Assembly: GCF_029962835.1 (NCBI RefSeq)
Contig: NC_080586.1
Location: forward strand, 64,302,001 to 64,366,000
Direction: 5' to 3'
Source of the DNA: Magnolia sinica
Lineage: Eukaryota > Streptophyta > Magnoliopsida > Magnoliales > Magnoliaceae
Length of the DNA stretch: 64,000 bases
The notes below the pieces were generated by a model, which was not told where the DNA came from, made no database searches, and was given only the letters and a program-made list of their open reading frames with translations. Positions 25,155 through 34,690 of the stretch are shown here, one piece after another (within the stretch, counting starts at the first letter, position 1; every line of letters begins with the position of its first letter). A program made the translations under genes and the position numbers.

Positions 25155-25415
25155 GGTTGTACATGAGAAAATCATACAACTAGCTCCCCACCATGAAAAT
25201 GGCCTCCCCAAAAAATCAGACTGATCCAACCATCAGGCAGGCGACCACCTGATGGAAAATTTTGGGCAGTTTTCCATTGTTTCCAAAGTTGTGGCCCACC
25301 AGTTGATTAGGTCAGTCCATCTCCATGGGGAGGCCACAATCGATGGGTCGGATGCCATATAGAGACCGTGGTGGGCCCAACCCACGGCTAGTTGCACAAT
25401 TTTAATCATCTACAA
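25155..25415. mobile_element. Foldback repeat
   Basis: Left arm ttgtacatgag...caactagctccccacc and right arm ggtgggcccaacccacggctagttgcac are imperfect inverted repeats. Between them ttgggcagttttccattgtt recurs near 32960. A non-autonomous DNA element is likely. Confidence 0.5.
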
Positions 25416-25851
25416 CTACTTGCATGCGAGGTGTTCTCTAGGAAAAAAGAAAGAAAGAAAAAAGATCCAATATAACCTGAGCCCGCCATTGCAAATGAAC
25501 GATGTAGAAACAAATGATCCTGTTAGTTTGTTGGCTCTGGTTGATGAAATGGAAGTAACCAATTCAGCATACATGAACATTGATATGGCCAATCCAAACC
25601 GTTCAGCCATTGTGGGTGTAGCTAAAACCCAAAACCCAAATCGATCTTACAATCGAAATCACCAGATTTTCCCTATCGTATTCATCCAGACATTCAATAC
25701 TACTTCTAACCGTCCATTCAAAGGCCACCAATCGGATGGTTAGAATCACGCAATCAGCGTGAGTTTGAGGCTATGCCCCATCTACAACAGTACCAACAAC
25801 TTTAATGGTGTGGACTGACATAAAAAGCATGAGGAAGAAGGGAGAAATTAC

Positions 25852-25969
25852 TGGGGTCGCGAACAGTGGCATTGATGGAGTAGCCACGATCGAGAATAAG
25901 CTTCACCAGCCATGATGCGATGTAACCAGAAGCACCCGTCACGCACACCAGCTTCCCGCTTCCGCTCAT
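25852..25969 (-). CDS. Reductase gene A, exon 1 (CCR/phenylacetaldehyde reductase-like)
   Basis: Minus strand: ATG at 25969-25967 opens 39 codons plus one base, ending at donor a|gtaatt. It reads [20 protein letters not shown] then [28 protein letters not shown] is the TGxxGxxA NADPH-binding loop at the N-terminus of extended short-chain dehydrogenases, and ATVRDP is the usual end of exon 1 in cinnamoyl-CoA reductase/dihydroflavonol reductase relatives. Such enzymes reduce aldehydes, CoA esters or ketones in the cytosol, for example in phenylpropanoid or scent pathways; the substrate cannot be told from this exon. The exon itself is intact. Upstream is a (GA)n-rich leader; the giant MULE ends about 800 bp upstream. 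Confidence 0.9.
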
Positions 25970-26216
25970 TTTCGCCTCTTCTGTTCTCTTTGTTTTTCTT
26001 CGTCTCCTTCAATCCCTTCGCTTTCCGAATACAAGCACACACACACTCTCTCTCTCTCTCTCTCCGCATCGTGGTTTTAACTGATTGGGTACTGGCCCGG
26101 CTTGTGCCGACGGCGGCACGATTTGATGGTCGGGTAGCGGGTGCGGCTGTCAGAGGTGAGTGCGCACTTCAGCGAATAACTTCCAAATGAAAGCATTTCT
26201 AACGGACGCTGTCTGG
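25970..26216 (-). promoter_or_regulatory. Leader/promoter-proximal region of reductase gene A
   Basis: On the minus strand a (GA)n(GT)n tract (complement of about 26035-26064) lies 66-95 bases before the ATG, as is common in plant 5' leaders. I see no convincing TATA box. A foldback element (26217-26711) lies just upstream and could affect expression. Confidence 0.35.
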
Positions 26217-26711
26217 GTACTACCCCGCCTATTCCAAACGCGGTACAGGCTAGGGCTCTGAGGGGCCACTGTGATATATGGATCTTGTCCACACTGTACA
26301 TCCATGTTTTCGTACGATTTTGGATTAGAAAATAAAAAAATGAAGAATATCCAAGTCTCAATGGACCACACATTGAGGATTAAACATCCACAGTTGAAAA
26401 CTTTCTGGGGCCAATAAAGCTTCGTATCAAGATAATATTTATGTTTTCTTTTAATCCATATTTATATGAAATTATGAATAGGTTGGATGGCGAATAAACA
26501 TCTCAGTGAACCCTGTATAAATGTTTCAACATTGAGCGTCATTAGTACCATTGCTTACTTTGCTGTTGTCCTCTTGAGATTTAGATATGCCTTATGTTTC
26601 AAATCAGAAACTAAAATGATACAAAAAAACGTATAGATGGTGTGGACATCATGGTGACCCACTGGAACCCCAGCCCAGCCTGTTCCAAGCTTGGAACAGG
26701 CGGGGTGGTAC
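26217..26711. mobile_element. Foldback MITE upstream of reductase gene A
   Basis: Arms gtactaccccgcctattcc and ggaacaggcggggtggtac are inverted repeats about 450 bp apart. The right arm also contains gcctgttccaagcttggaac(aggc), a 24-bp perfect palindrome at 26678-26701. Interior motifs (atccacactgtacatccatg, tccacagttgaaaac) resemble the hairpin repeats at 50-51 kb and 56 kb. Confidence 0.55.
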
Positions 26712-26771
26712 ACAAATGTCGTCCATTTCAAACGTACCATACGGCTTGCATGTTCCGACGTCTGATGAGAG

Positions 26772-27075
26772 GGACGCGGATTAGCTACCGACCGGTTGAG
26801 TAGCTGATGAAGTGACGTTACCGAGTTCTATAGTACCACCCTGATGTATTTGTTATATCCACACCGTCCATCCATTTTGAGAGATCATTTTAGGGCAAGA
26901 ATTTTAAGACTGTGGACCCCACCTTTTAGCCAGCTGTTTTTATGAAAGAAGATAAACCTTCTTCTGCAACTTAGACATGCATGTGCGGATTACGAATTTC
27001 AGGACAAAAATGCCCTTCCTTTTTTCATACTCTTTTCGCTACTGCTTTTCAGCGTTGCTTTCACTCCCTTGACGA
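26772..27075 (+). repeat. Left terminal inverted repeat of the giant MULE
   Basis: Reverse-complement match to 49941-50568. Shared blocks include gactgtggaccccacctttt, agccagctgtttttatgaaa and gtgcggattac(g/a)aatttcagg, ending gctttcactcc. About 310 bp of hairpin present in the right copy is missing between ttttagggca and gactgtggac. Confidence 0.8.
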
Positions 27076-27384
27076 ACTATAAAGCATCGAGATATCCATC
27101 TAGATATTGTTATTCTACATTTTCTATATTTCATCTTGGCTAGGGGTACGTGAAATCCAATGAACTGGTTGCATCTTCTTAAAAAGGTTCAAAATATTCC
27201 CTCACTACAAAGCACCTCTCTTCAACCTGCATTTGACCGGTACTGCAACAGTCGGAGGTATAGATCTTGGAAAAAAAAGCTACACTCGTACAATGGCATT
27301 GCATGCGAAGTTTGGTCAATTCCATGTGTTACGCTTAGTCAATTTCATGCATTAGGCTTAGTTAATTTTATATGTTGATCGATT

Positions 27385-28480
27385 GAATCCATGTCAAACT
27401 TGCTCAATTCAATTTGAAGCTCACCCAATTCTATGTTAGAGCTCACTTGATTTGATGCTACGCTCGCTGAATTCCATGTTTACCCTGCTTAATTTCATGC
27501 TAGGATCGCTCAATTTAATGTTTGCCTAGCTTAATTTCATGGTAGATAAGGTCAATTTAATGTTTGCCGCGATAAATATAATGCTAGATTCGCCCAATTT
27601 AATGTTTGCCTAGCTTTATTTCATGGTAGATAAGGTTAATTTAATGTTTGCCGCGATAAATTTCATAATAGGATTGCTCAATCTACTGTTTGCCTAGCTC
27701 AATATTATCTTATGCTCGCTCAATTTACAGTTTGCCCATTCAATATCCATGCAATGCTTGCTCAATTTAATATTTGCCCCGCTCAATACCATGCTTTGCT
27801 TGCTCGAAGAAATGTTTGGCCAACTCAATATCACGCTATGCTCGCTCGAAATATTATTTGCCCCGCTCAATTTCGTGTTTGCCCCGCTCAATTTCATGTT
27901 TGCCCCGCTCATTTCCTAGTTTGCCCTACTCAATTTCATGTCTGTCCCGCTCATTTCCTAGTTTGCCCTGCTCAATTTCATGATTGGCGCGCTCAATTCT
28001 TAGTTTGCCCCACTCAATTTCATGTTTGCCCCACTCAATTTCATGCTTGCCCTGCGCATTTCCTAGTTTGGCCCACTCAATTTCATGCTTGCCACGCTCA
28101 TTTCCTAGTTTAGCCCGCTCAATTTCATGTTTGTCCCGCTCAATTTCATGCTTACCCCGCTCATTTCCTAGTTTGGGCCGCTCAATTCCATGCTTGCCCC
28201 GCTCATTTCCTAGTTTGCCATGCTCAATTTCATGCTTGCCCCGCTCAATTTCATGCTTGCCCTGCTCATTTCCTAGTTTGCCCCGCTCAATTTCATGCTT
28301 ACCCCGCTCATTTCCTAGTTTGCCTCGCTTATTTCCTAGTTCGCCTCGCTCAATTTCATGTTTGCCCCGCTCAATTTTATGCTTACCCCGCTCATTTTCT
28401 AGTTTGCCCTGCTCAATTTCAGGTTACTCCCGCTGAATTTCTATTTTGACCCGCTCAATTTTCAAGTTGCCCTGCTGAAT
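27385..28480 (+). repeat. Left subterminal 21-bp minisatellite
   Basis: About 50 tandem units of gccccgctcaatttcatgttt, alternating with gccccgctcatttcctagttt; degenerate before 27780, regular after. The same unit recurs reverse-complemented near the right end (44.3-49.0 kb). Because 21 is a multiple of three the array shows long but meaningless open frames on both strands. Confidence 0.9.
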
Positions 28481-28681
28481 TTCATGTGTACTCTGCTCAA
28501 ACTGATAATGCCTCCCTCGCTCAATGGCATGATAGATAGCGTCACAAAATTAAACAAGCACCACTTGAAACCATTTGTTAACGACGAAGGTCCTTCATTA
28601 TTTAATCGAGTTTTGTCATATGGCATGGTTCCATTGATTTATGATTTACTGATAATGTGTCATTGTATTGGTTTTCAGATA

Positions 28682-31084
28682 ATGGCTACAAGAATCATGT
28701 GATTTTTTGGCGGGGAGTTAGAATTTGAAAACAAGCGATACTCGTACACGGGTGAAACATCAAAACAAATGACACTATGTCTTGAGACTACGTACGAGGA
28801 TCTTCGATCTAGAATTTACAAGATTATTAAGAGCAGACCAGAAGATTGTGATATTAGGATGAAAGTATTGAATCCTTGCACTAACGAATCAATGCCTCCA
28901 ATCGAAATCGAAAACGACGATGATGTCAAAGAGTTCTTGTCTTACCAGTTTGAGCATTCGGATAAATTCATCACGTTAGTCATCGAAACAATCCAAAACA
29001 TCAATACCACAACATACGTGGACAGTGTGGCTGATGAGTATGACATGGAATTCAAATACAATCCCTCTCCATTATAAGTGGTAGTAAGCAATGATCAAAT
29101 ACCCGAACCGCCGCAAACATTGAACGTCGTGACTACGCAAGTTAGTGGTGCGGTTGACATTAAAAGTAATTATGAATACAAGACACCGCCGTTAGCATCA
29201 ACAGTGGATCTGCCATCATCGTCCACCCTCCCATCTGTGCGTGTAAGTGACATTCTGCTTTAAGACCTTCCCGATACATCAAACCTCATGACTCGTCAAG
29301 TTCTTATGCCATTTGATGATAATGCATTCACCAATGCAAAAATGCTGGAATATACTGATTTGTTATGTGAACCGACCGATATAGCTATTGGGCAAACGTT
29401 TAAGGACAAGAGTCAGTGCCAGTATGTTTTAAGTCAATTTGCAATTCGGAATAATTTTCAGTATAGAGTAATATACTCAAATTCCAGGAGATTTACCGTG
29501 GTGTACTTCGAAGATGCATGCGAATGGAGGGTTCATGCATCTCGGGAGAATGATACGGGTATATTCAAAATACAAACTTATGAATCAAAACACACATGCG
29601 GCATGACATGGATGAAGAGCGATCACCGACAAGCTAGCAGTAAGCTAGCGTGTGATCTGGTTATTAGCCGCATTGAACAACGCCTAGGGTTGAGGCCAGC
29701 TGACATTATCTTCGCCATGCAAGAGAAATATAATATTCGTATCAGTTATTGGAAGGCATGGAAAGCTAGGGAACTTGCAATTAATCACGTGATGGGGTCT
29801 TACGAAGATTCCTACAATCAACTCCCTTTGTATTTGCATGAGTTGAGGAGGGCCAACCCAGGGACAGTTACTGCCATTTCTGTAAACCAACAGACTTGGA
29901 GGTTTGAGAGATGTTTTTTAGCTCTCGGACAATGCATATGAAGTTTTCAGAAATCATTGCGGAGCATATTGGCTTTTGACAGGACACACTTAAAGGGTAA
30001 ATATAAGGGTGTGCTATTCATCGCCACAGCCTTAGATGGGGACAATCATATATTTCCACTTGCGTTTGACATCGGAGAATTAGAGAACAACAGTAGTTGA
30101 AATTGGTTCCTTACCCACCTTAACAATGTCTTAGGGTATGTGGAGGGTCTTGTCATTATATCCAACCGACATAAAGGTTTAATGAAAGAGGTTCCCCAAG
30201 TCTTCCCGCGTGCAATCCATGGGTATTGTGCGTACTACATGTACAAAAACTTGGTGGACACTTTCAAGGACAAGTCGTTGGAGATGTATTATTGGATGGC
30301 TGTGAAGACTTGCAGGATGGCCGAATTTGAAAAAATAATGCATGATATCGAAATGACCAATCCCCCAGTACATGCATGGTTGATAGAAATCGGGTACGAG
30401 AGATGGACATCTTCGCACTTTCCAGGAAGAAGATTCAACTTGGTCACGATGAACATTTCTGAGTGCGTTAATGCCATTTTCAAAGAAGCACGCGAATACC
30501 CCGTTATGAAATTGATAGAGGCTGTAATACTGAAGATACAGGAATTGTTTTACAAGAGACGAGAATCTGCGGCATCATTTGTGGGTCCATTGACACCATG
30601 GGCGGAGAATCAGTTAAAGGATATCATGTAGAAGGCGTGAGATGTTCGCTGCCATGCTATTTCTCGAGATGAGTACTATGTCGTTAGAGATTATAACGAT
30701 ACGGTGAAGCTCAGTGAGTTTTCATGTACATGTCGTGAGTTTGGCGTGAAGGGGTACCCTTGCATGCATGTCCTGTCAGCTTGCATAAAGTACAATCTGG
30801 ATCACTACTTATACTGCTCCCCATTTTACACGGCGCATAATTATCTGGCCATGTATAGTGAATCGGTGTATCCAATACGCGACAATAGCGAGTGAAAAAT
30901 TTCAGCGGGGATGAAGGAGTATTATGCGCAGATTAAACCCCCAAAACAGAGGAGGTCAGCTGAAAGACTCAAAAATCTTAGAATTCCATCACGTGGAGAG
31001 GAATCGAAAACAGTAAAGTGTGGGCGATGCAAACAAACCAGACATAATCGCCGGTCGTGCAAGCTTCCGATACCCGGTGTGTAG
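28682..31084 (+). pseudogene. mudrA: MULE transposase (MURA-like), decayed by point changes
   Basis: One uninterrupted register of 800 codons with eight in-frame stops (28700, 29075, 29261, 29939, 30098, 30629, 30638, 30893) and no frameshift. Domains: N-terminal region (about 28769-29077), MuDR N-terminal domain (about 29370-29700; FKDKSQCQYVLSQFAIRNNF, CEWRVHAS), MULE DDE domain (about 29960-30240; AFDRTHLKGKYKGVLFIATA with Asp at 29978, PLAFDIGELENN, WFLTHL), SWIM zinc finger (30704-30800; CTC...GYPCMHVLSA) and a C-terminal CX2CX4HX4C knuckle (31018-31065). The second catalytic Asp (usual ISDRHKGL) is Asn at 30164-30166. It binds element ends and cuts and joins DNA in the nucleus. The start was chosen at the ATG just after a possible acceptor ttttcag; upstream lies the minisatellite and TIR, the expected promoter side. 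Confidence 0.9.
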
Positions 31085-31110
31085 CATATCGTGTAATTTA
31101 TATAATTTAT

Positions 31111-31168
31111 GTACTTTGTATGATACATACAATTGAAAGTTATATATTGCTCCTAGTTGATCTTCATG
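31111..31168. repeat. 58-bp direct repeat bordering the helicase fragment (partner 31804-31860)
   Basis: tactttgtat(g/a)atacatacaa...gatcttcatg occurs at 31111-31168 and 31804-31860 with few differences, bracketing the helicase exons. gtatagcatatcgtgtaa-like bases are also repeated at 31081-31096 and 31169-31184. Looks like a filler or repair duplication made when the fragment was captured. Confidence 0.75.
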
Positions 31169-31269
31169 TATAGCATATCGTGTAAAAATGCACCAATTGT
31201 CAGCCCTATCTATACATGCATTCCATAATGCCCCCTTGTATTGTAAAAAGAAATTATCCACTATATTAC

Positions 31270-31806
31270 CTGCATAACAAGGGTGACATTTGGATAATCA
31301 ACACCATGTACAAATACATTAGAAGTCACAAGAATAAGACCTTTTGACTTCTGAAACTCATCTCCAACCATGGTTCTATAGAATGGATCTCCCGCACATT
31401 CAGGTTCAACTCGGAAAGAAGGTTAGCAACCAGTCTTGTGACCATTACATTAGTACAAAAGACAAGAAACTGCAATTAACTTCGACTGGTATAAACCAGA
31501 GGTTGTGGACTGAAGAATCTTGGCAAGAGGAGTAAAATTGATTTCGGTAACTGTTACAAAGTAATGATGCATACCTTATGGTCAATATTCTCTGATATAT
31601 GCTCTATGAGAATGCTATATAGTTCTGAAAATTGCGTGTCAAGAGGGGCAACTAAATGTGTCTGTCTGATCTGAGTCATAGTCCACATTGAAATATTTAT
31701 GGAAAAAGCAACTGAATAGGTTGAGCCACCCATCTAAAAAAATTTGTCATCACCAATCAAGAAGAAATCATGCATATGCTTTACCTGTGAGTGTGTCTCC
31801 TCATAC
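31270..31806 (-). pseudogene. Captured DEAD-box RNA helicase fragment, three exons with splice sites
   Basis: Minus strand. Exon piece 31785-31806 reads EETHSQ before donor cag|gtaaag. Exon 31575-31670, after acceptor gactcag, reads IRQTHLVAPLDTQF then SELYSILIEHISENIDHK and donor aag|gtatgc; its frame is intact. Exon 31270-31469, after acceptor aattgcag, reads FLVFCTNVMVTRLVANLLSE, LNLNVREIH, then (after a frame-breaking deletion where SRKPQS is usual) KGLILVTSNVFVHGVDYPNV, ending at donor cag|gtaata. These are the helicase C-terminal domain blocks of plant Mss116-like DEAD-box helicases (RH25/26/31/48 type); the usual VTSDVSARGVDYP is degraded. Introns are kept, so it was copied from genomic DNA. 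It lies antisense to, and directly after, mudrA. Confidence 0.85.
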
Positions 31807-31847
31807 TTTGTATAATACATACAATTGAAAGTTATGTATTGCTCCTA

Positions 31848-31916
31848 GTTGATCTTCATGTTTCTCACGTTAGAACATGTTGAAGGAATTTCACCACTTA
31901 GCCCATTGCTATCCAT
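31848..31916 (-). pseudogene. Captured leucine-rich-repeat exon (receptor-kinase type)
   Basis: Minus strand reads MDSNGLSGEIPST then CSNVRNMKI followed by a stop. LSGEIPST..N...(M/L)..I is the plant extracellular LRR consensus, and DS.G.SGEIPSTFANL is characteristic of LRR kinases of subfamily VIII, whose LRRs sit in roughly 72-bp exons. The piece is about one such exon. A chance match cannot be excluded at this length. Confidence 0.55.
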
Positions 31917-32070
31917 GCATATGTTAAAAGCAAGAACAGATTAGTAATCCAATTAGAAGATTTCTTACGCTCTTATTAGCTAGGGATTCCACAAACCAAT
32001 TGGATGAACTTAATTGAAAGTTCAAATAAACCATTTAGAGTTCTCGTCGATGGGCAACCACACCTTTCCA

Positions 32071-32151
32071 CCCATTTTCCGGTGCCTGTCTGTCCGTATG
32101 CGAAGATGCAGGCACTGTAACCATCAAAGGCAGATTTGATCACTGGCTCAA
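32071..32151 (-). pseudogene. Captured kinesin motor-domain exon fragment
   Basis: Minus strand, after acceptor ttttccaaag: EPVIKSAFDGYSACI then FAYGQTGTGK. FAYGQTGTGKT is the kinesin P-loop (ATP-binding site), preceded by the usual EP.I.SA.DG. The match stops right after GTGK, so the piece is truncated inside the motif. The third unrelated host gene in 0.9 kb and on the same strand as the helicase and LRR pieces. Confidence 0.8.
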
Positions 32152-32159
32152 CTTTGGAA

Positions 32160-34690
32160 AAAAAAAATTCGATTAAAAGTTTTCAAGAACGAATCCAACT
32201 GAACAATTTCACATTGAGAAGCAACTAGGAAACTGCATTTATAACAATAGATAAATGGGACCTCCTTCATACCTAAAGATAGAGAGATTCAAATTAGGTC
32301 CCAAGTGCCCCATTAGCAAGGCATCTGACCAGAACAATGGTCCCAATCAGCATACATATTTGCGATGGGTGTGGTGGTGGAGCAACACCTAATAGAACTT
32401 CACGAAGCACAACATAATAGCATCTCTCGATGCCACATTGCATCATTCAGTACATAATCGTTATGCATATTATTGCATCAGAATGCACAATTAACATAAA
32501 GATTATCTGAAATCATTTGCTAATGTGGAGTATAGATAATCAGGAAGGAACATATGACATGGATTTAGAGAAAACGTCTCTGATATATAGTAGGATACCA
32601 AATTACTACTTCAATAAATCGCTTATAACAAATAGAAGGATCAATTCCATGTTGAAGTTATAGTTCGAGTTTAGGCTAATTTTGGCTTAGATCCAGCTTT
32701 CCTGCATGATTTCTTTTGATCATGGTCATCCATGAAGTTATGTCACTTGTTCTACATAAATCATCAATTAGTCTAATTTTTCAAAGAAGCCTTTGAGAGT
32801 TCACTAGCCTTGATGAACAGTTTGGATGGGTGATGGAAATGCCAATGAGGTGATTGCAACTATAACCCATCCTCCAGTGGGTCACCCCACCACTATAACA
32901 GGACACCTTTAAATACCTGGCCAGTACAACTATTGAATGGCCCCACATGAATTTGAAGGTTTTTGGGCAGTTTTCCCTTGTTCTCTATGGTGTGGCTGAT
33001 TGGATTGGTCTGTCTTTTAAGGCATCCTATTTCACAGTGGGGATGTGACCCTACAGGACAGTTTTCATGCCACACACATGCTAGAGTTCCACATCCATGA
33101 CAAAATAACAGAACCCTATAGGCCAAAACAGCACCGTCCTTTTCACAATTTAAAAATTCAAAAAGAAAAAGGATAATAACTTACCAAAAGAAAAATATGA
33201 GAGATACCAAAATATTGATGACAACATACAATAACCTGTATGAATCAAATTCAAACCAAAACAAGCCAAACCAAGACAAATTAAGACACACCCAAAACAA
33301 CTCTACCTTTATACCTCCAATTTTTTTTTTTAAATAATAATAACAAGGCAAAGCAAAAATGCCCATTACTTGCACACCCATGACAAAATAACAGAAACCC
33401 AAAATAGCTCTATCCTTATGAAAAATTTAAAAAAACAATACAAAAAAAGAAAAGGAAATACCTTGCTAAGAGAAAAATGAGAGATAACCAAAACATCAAT
33501 GCACCTGAGGCGCATGTTAGTAGGAGGGGAAGGGAAGAGGGTTTTGAAGCTCACCATTGCTCCTGCTACCGTTGTTGCTGTTGATGCATTAATCGGCATC
33601 CCTAATGGAGAATAAAATGCTATAATCGGCATTCTTAGACCACGAAAGCAAGCAAACCTGTAACTGATTCGGTAGTAGGGTTCCTGAATGGGTAATTTGT
33701 CCACTACCGAGAAGAGATCGAGAGCATGAACAGGAGATATAGCATGTATCAAGTAATCTTGTTGTGATCAGATCCAAATTTGAAATTTCTCATTGTAAAA
33801 TAAAAATATAAAATATGTAAGGAAAACGAACAAGTTGAATCTTTACCAAATTCAGGGAAAGAAATCATATATGCACTTCATTATGCACATTGATAATTAT
33901 CCGAAACCTGACTGGAATCAATCAGAGCCAGAAGATAATAAGCATCCAAATGGAATCAAATGCAGCAAGTTCACATATCATGAGAAAACATATAAATTTG
34001 CCAAGCAGACAACAAATTCATAACACCACGTACTATAATCACAAAAGTCATGAGGCGAAGATGCAAGGTCAATGAGGAAGTTCATTTATAATCACACTTA
34101 GAGATAAATAGTTTGAAGGGGTCATGGTGAGGCTATGGGCAACATGGTTCACCAAAAAAGAATTTAGATGGCAAGCTGTAGTAAACTTAAGGCTGGGCTG
34201 AGTTCTTTTTTCAGTTTTGTCGAATGGGCAGATTGATATAAGAGTGGCAGTCGGGTGTGGCAGAGGATTGAGGGGATAGTTTATGAATAATGAATTCTTT
34301 GATAAAGGTGAATGGCATGGTTGAGATTCTTGAGTACATCTACAGTCCAGAGGAAGTGCATAAATAAATTTCATCATAACACCAAATACTATAATCAAAA
34401 TAAGTACCCCAAGTTTAGGCACTAAAATCATAGTCCCCTGGATCAGTTCAAGTAAAATTAACGCCACTATTTAAAGAAACAGTTTGACAATAATATCCGA
34501 TAGGCTTGGCATCCCAAAAAGATACTTGATGCACAAGCCAACAGACATGACTAAATGCAGTCTATCTGGACGGACCGCCATCCAGTGGAGCAACATCATC
34601 ATGCCGGCAGGTGATTGTGGCAATAAGGGTGTCAATCTTATCCTCGACCCGTTCCATACCCTTCTGGATGGCCTAAGAAAGCCGCTCCAG
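32160..34690. other. MULE interior with unassigned pieces
   Basis: No certain gene. 32890-33120 carries a dispersed repeat (ttgggcagttttccc..., relative at 25260). Minus-strand 33500-33777 has an open stretch (IHAISPVHALDLFSVVDKLP) with donor-like cag|gtttgc and an ATG-led MVSFKTLFPSPPTNMRLR, possibly another captured exon pair of unknown origin. 34069-34467 (minus) is an open frame I do not recognise. Confidence 0.3.

Larger units (their letters stand above)
17520..25851 (-). other. Intron 1 of reductase gene A (8.3 kb), packed with retroelement fossils
   Basis: Bounded by donor a|gtaatt (complement of 25851 and below) and acceptor cattgcag (complement of 17520-17527). Holds a gypsy 5' piece (19468-20720), a LINE ORF1 scrap (21105-21289), a copia fossil (21285-25078) and a foldback (25155-25415). 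17520-19467 has no gene; it includes a small hairpin ggagatgtatc/gatacatctcc at 17821-17855 and repeated atcgtatc/atcatac motifs near 18010-18120. Introns at this junction are usually short in this gene family. Confidence 0.8.

Noticed and set aside
25420-26190. Plus-strand ORFs of 107 and 92 codons around reductase exon 1
   Set aside because: Overlap intron 1 and exon 1/leader of the minus-strand reductase; the CT-repeat explains the open frame, and no family matches.
27712-28436. Open frames of 133 and 150 codons in the minisatellite
   Set aside because: They are translations of a 21-bp repeat (a multiple of three), open in several frames and on both strands; no domain. The same holds at 44669-45040, 46552-46959 and 48534-48956.
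27385-28480. CRISPR-like regular repeat
   Set aside because: Units are contiguous with no unique spacers, and the DNA is plant nuclear.
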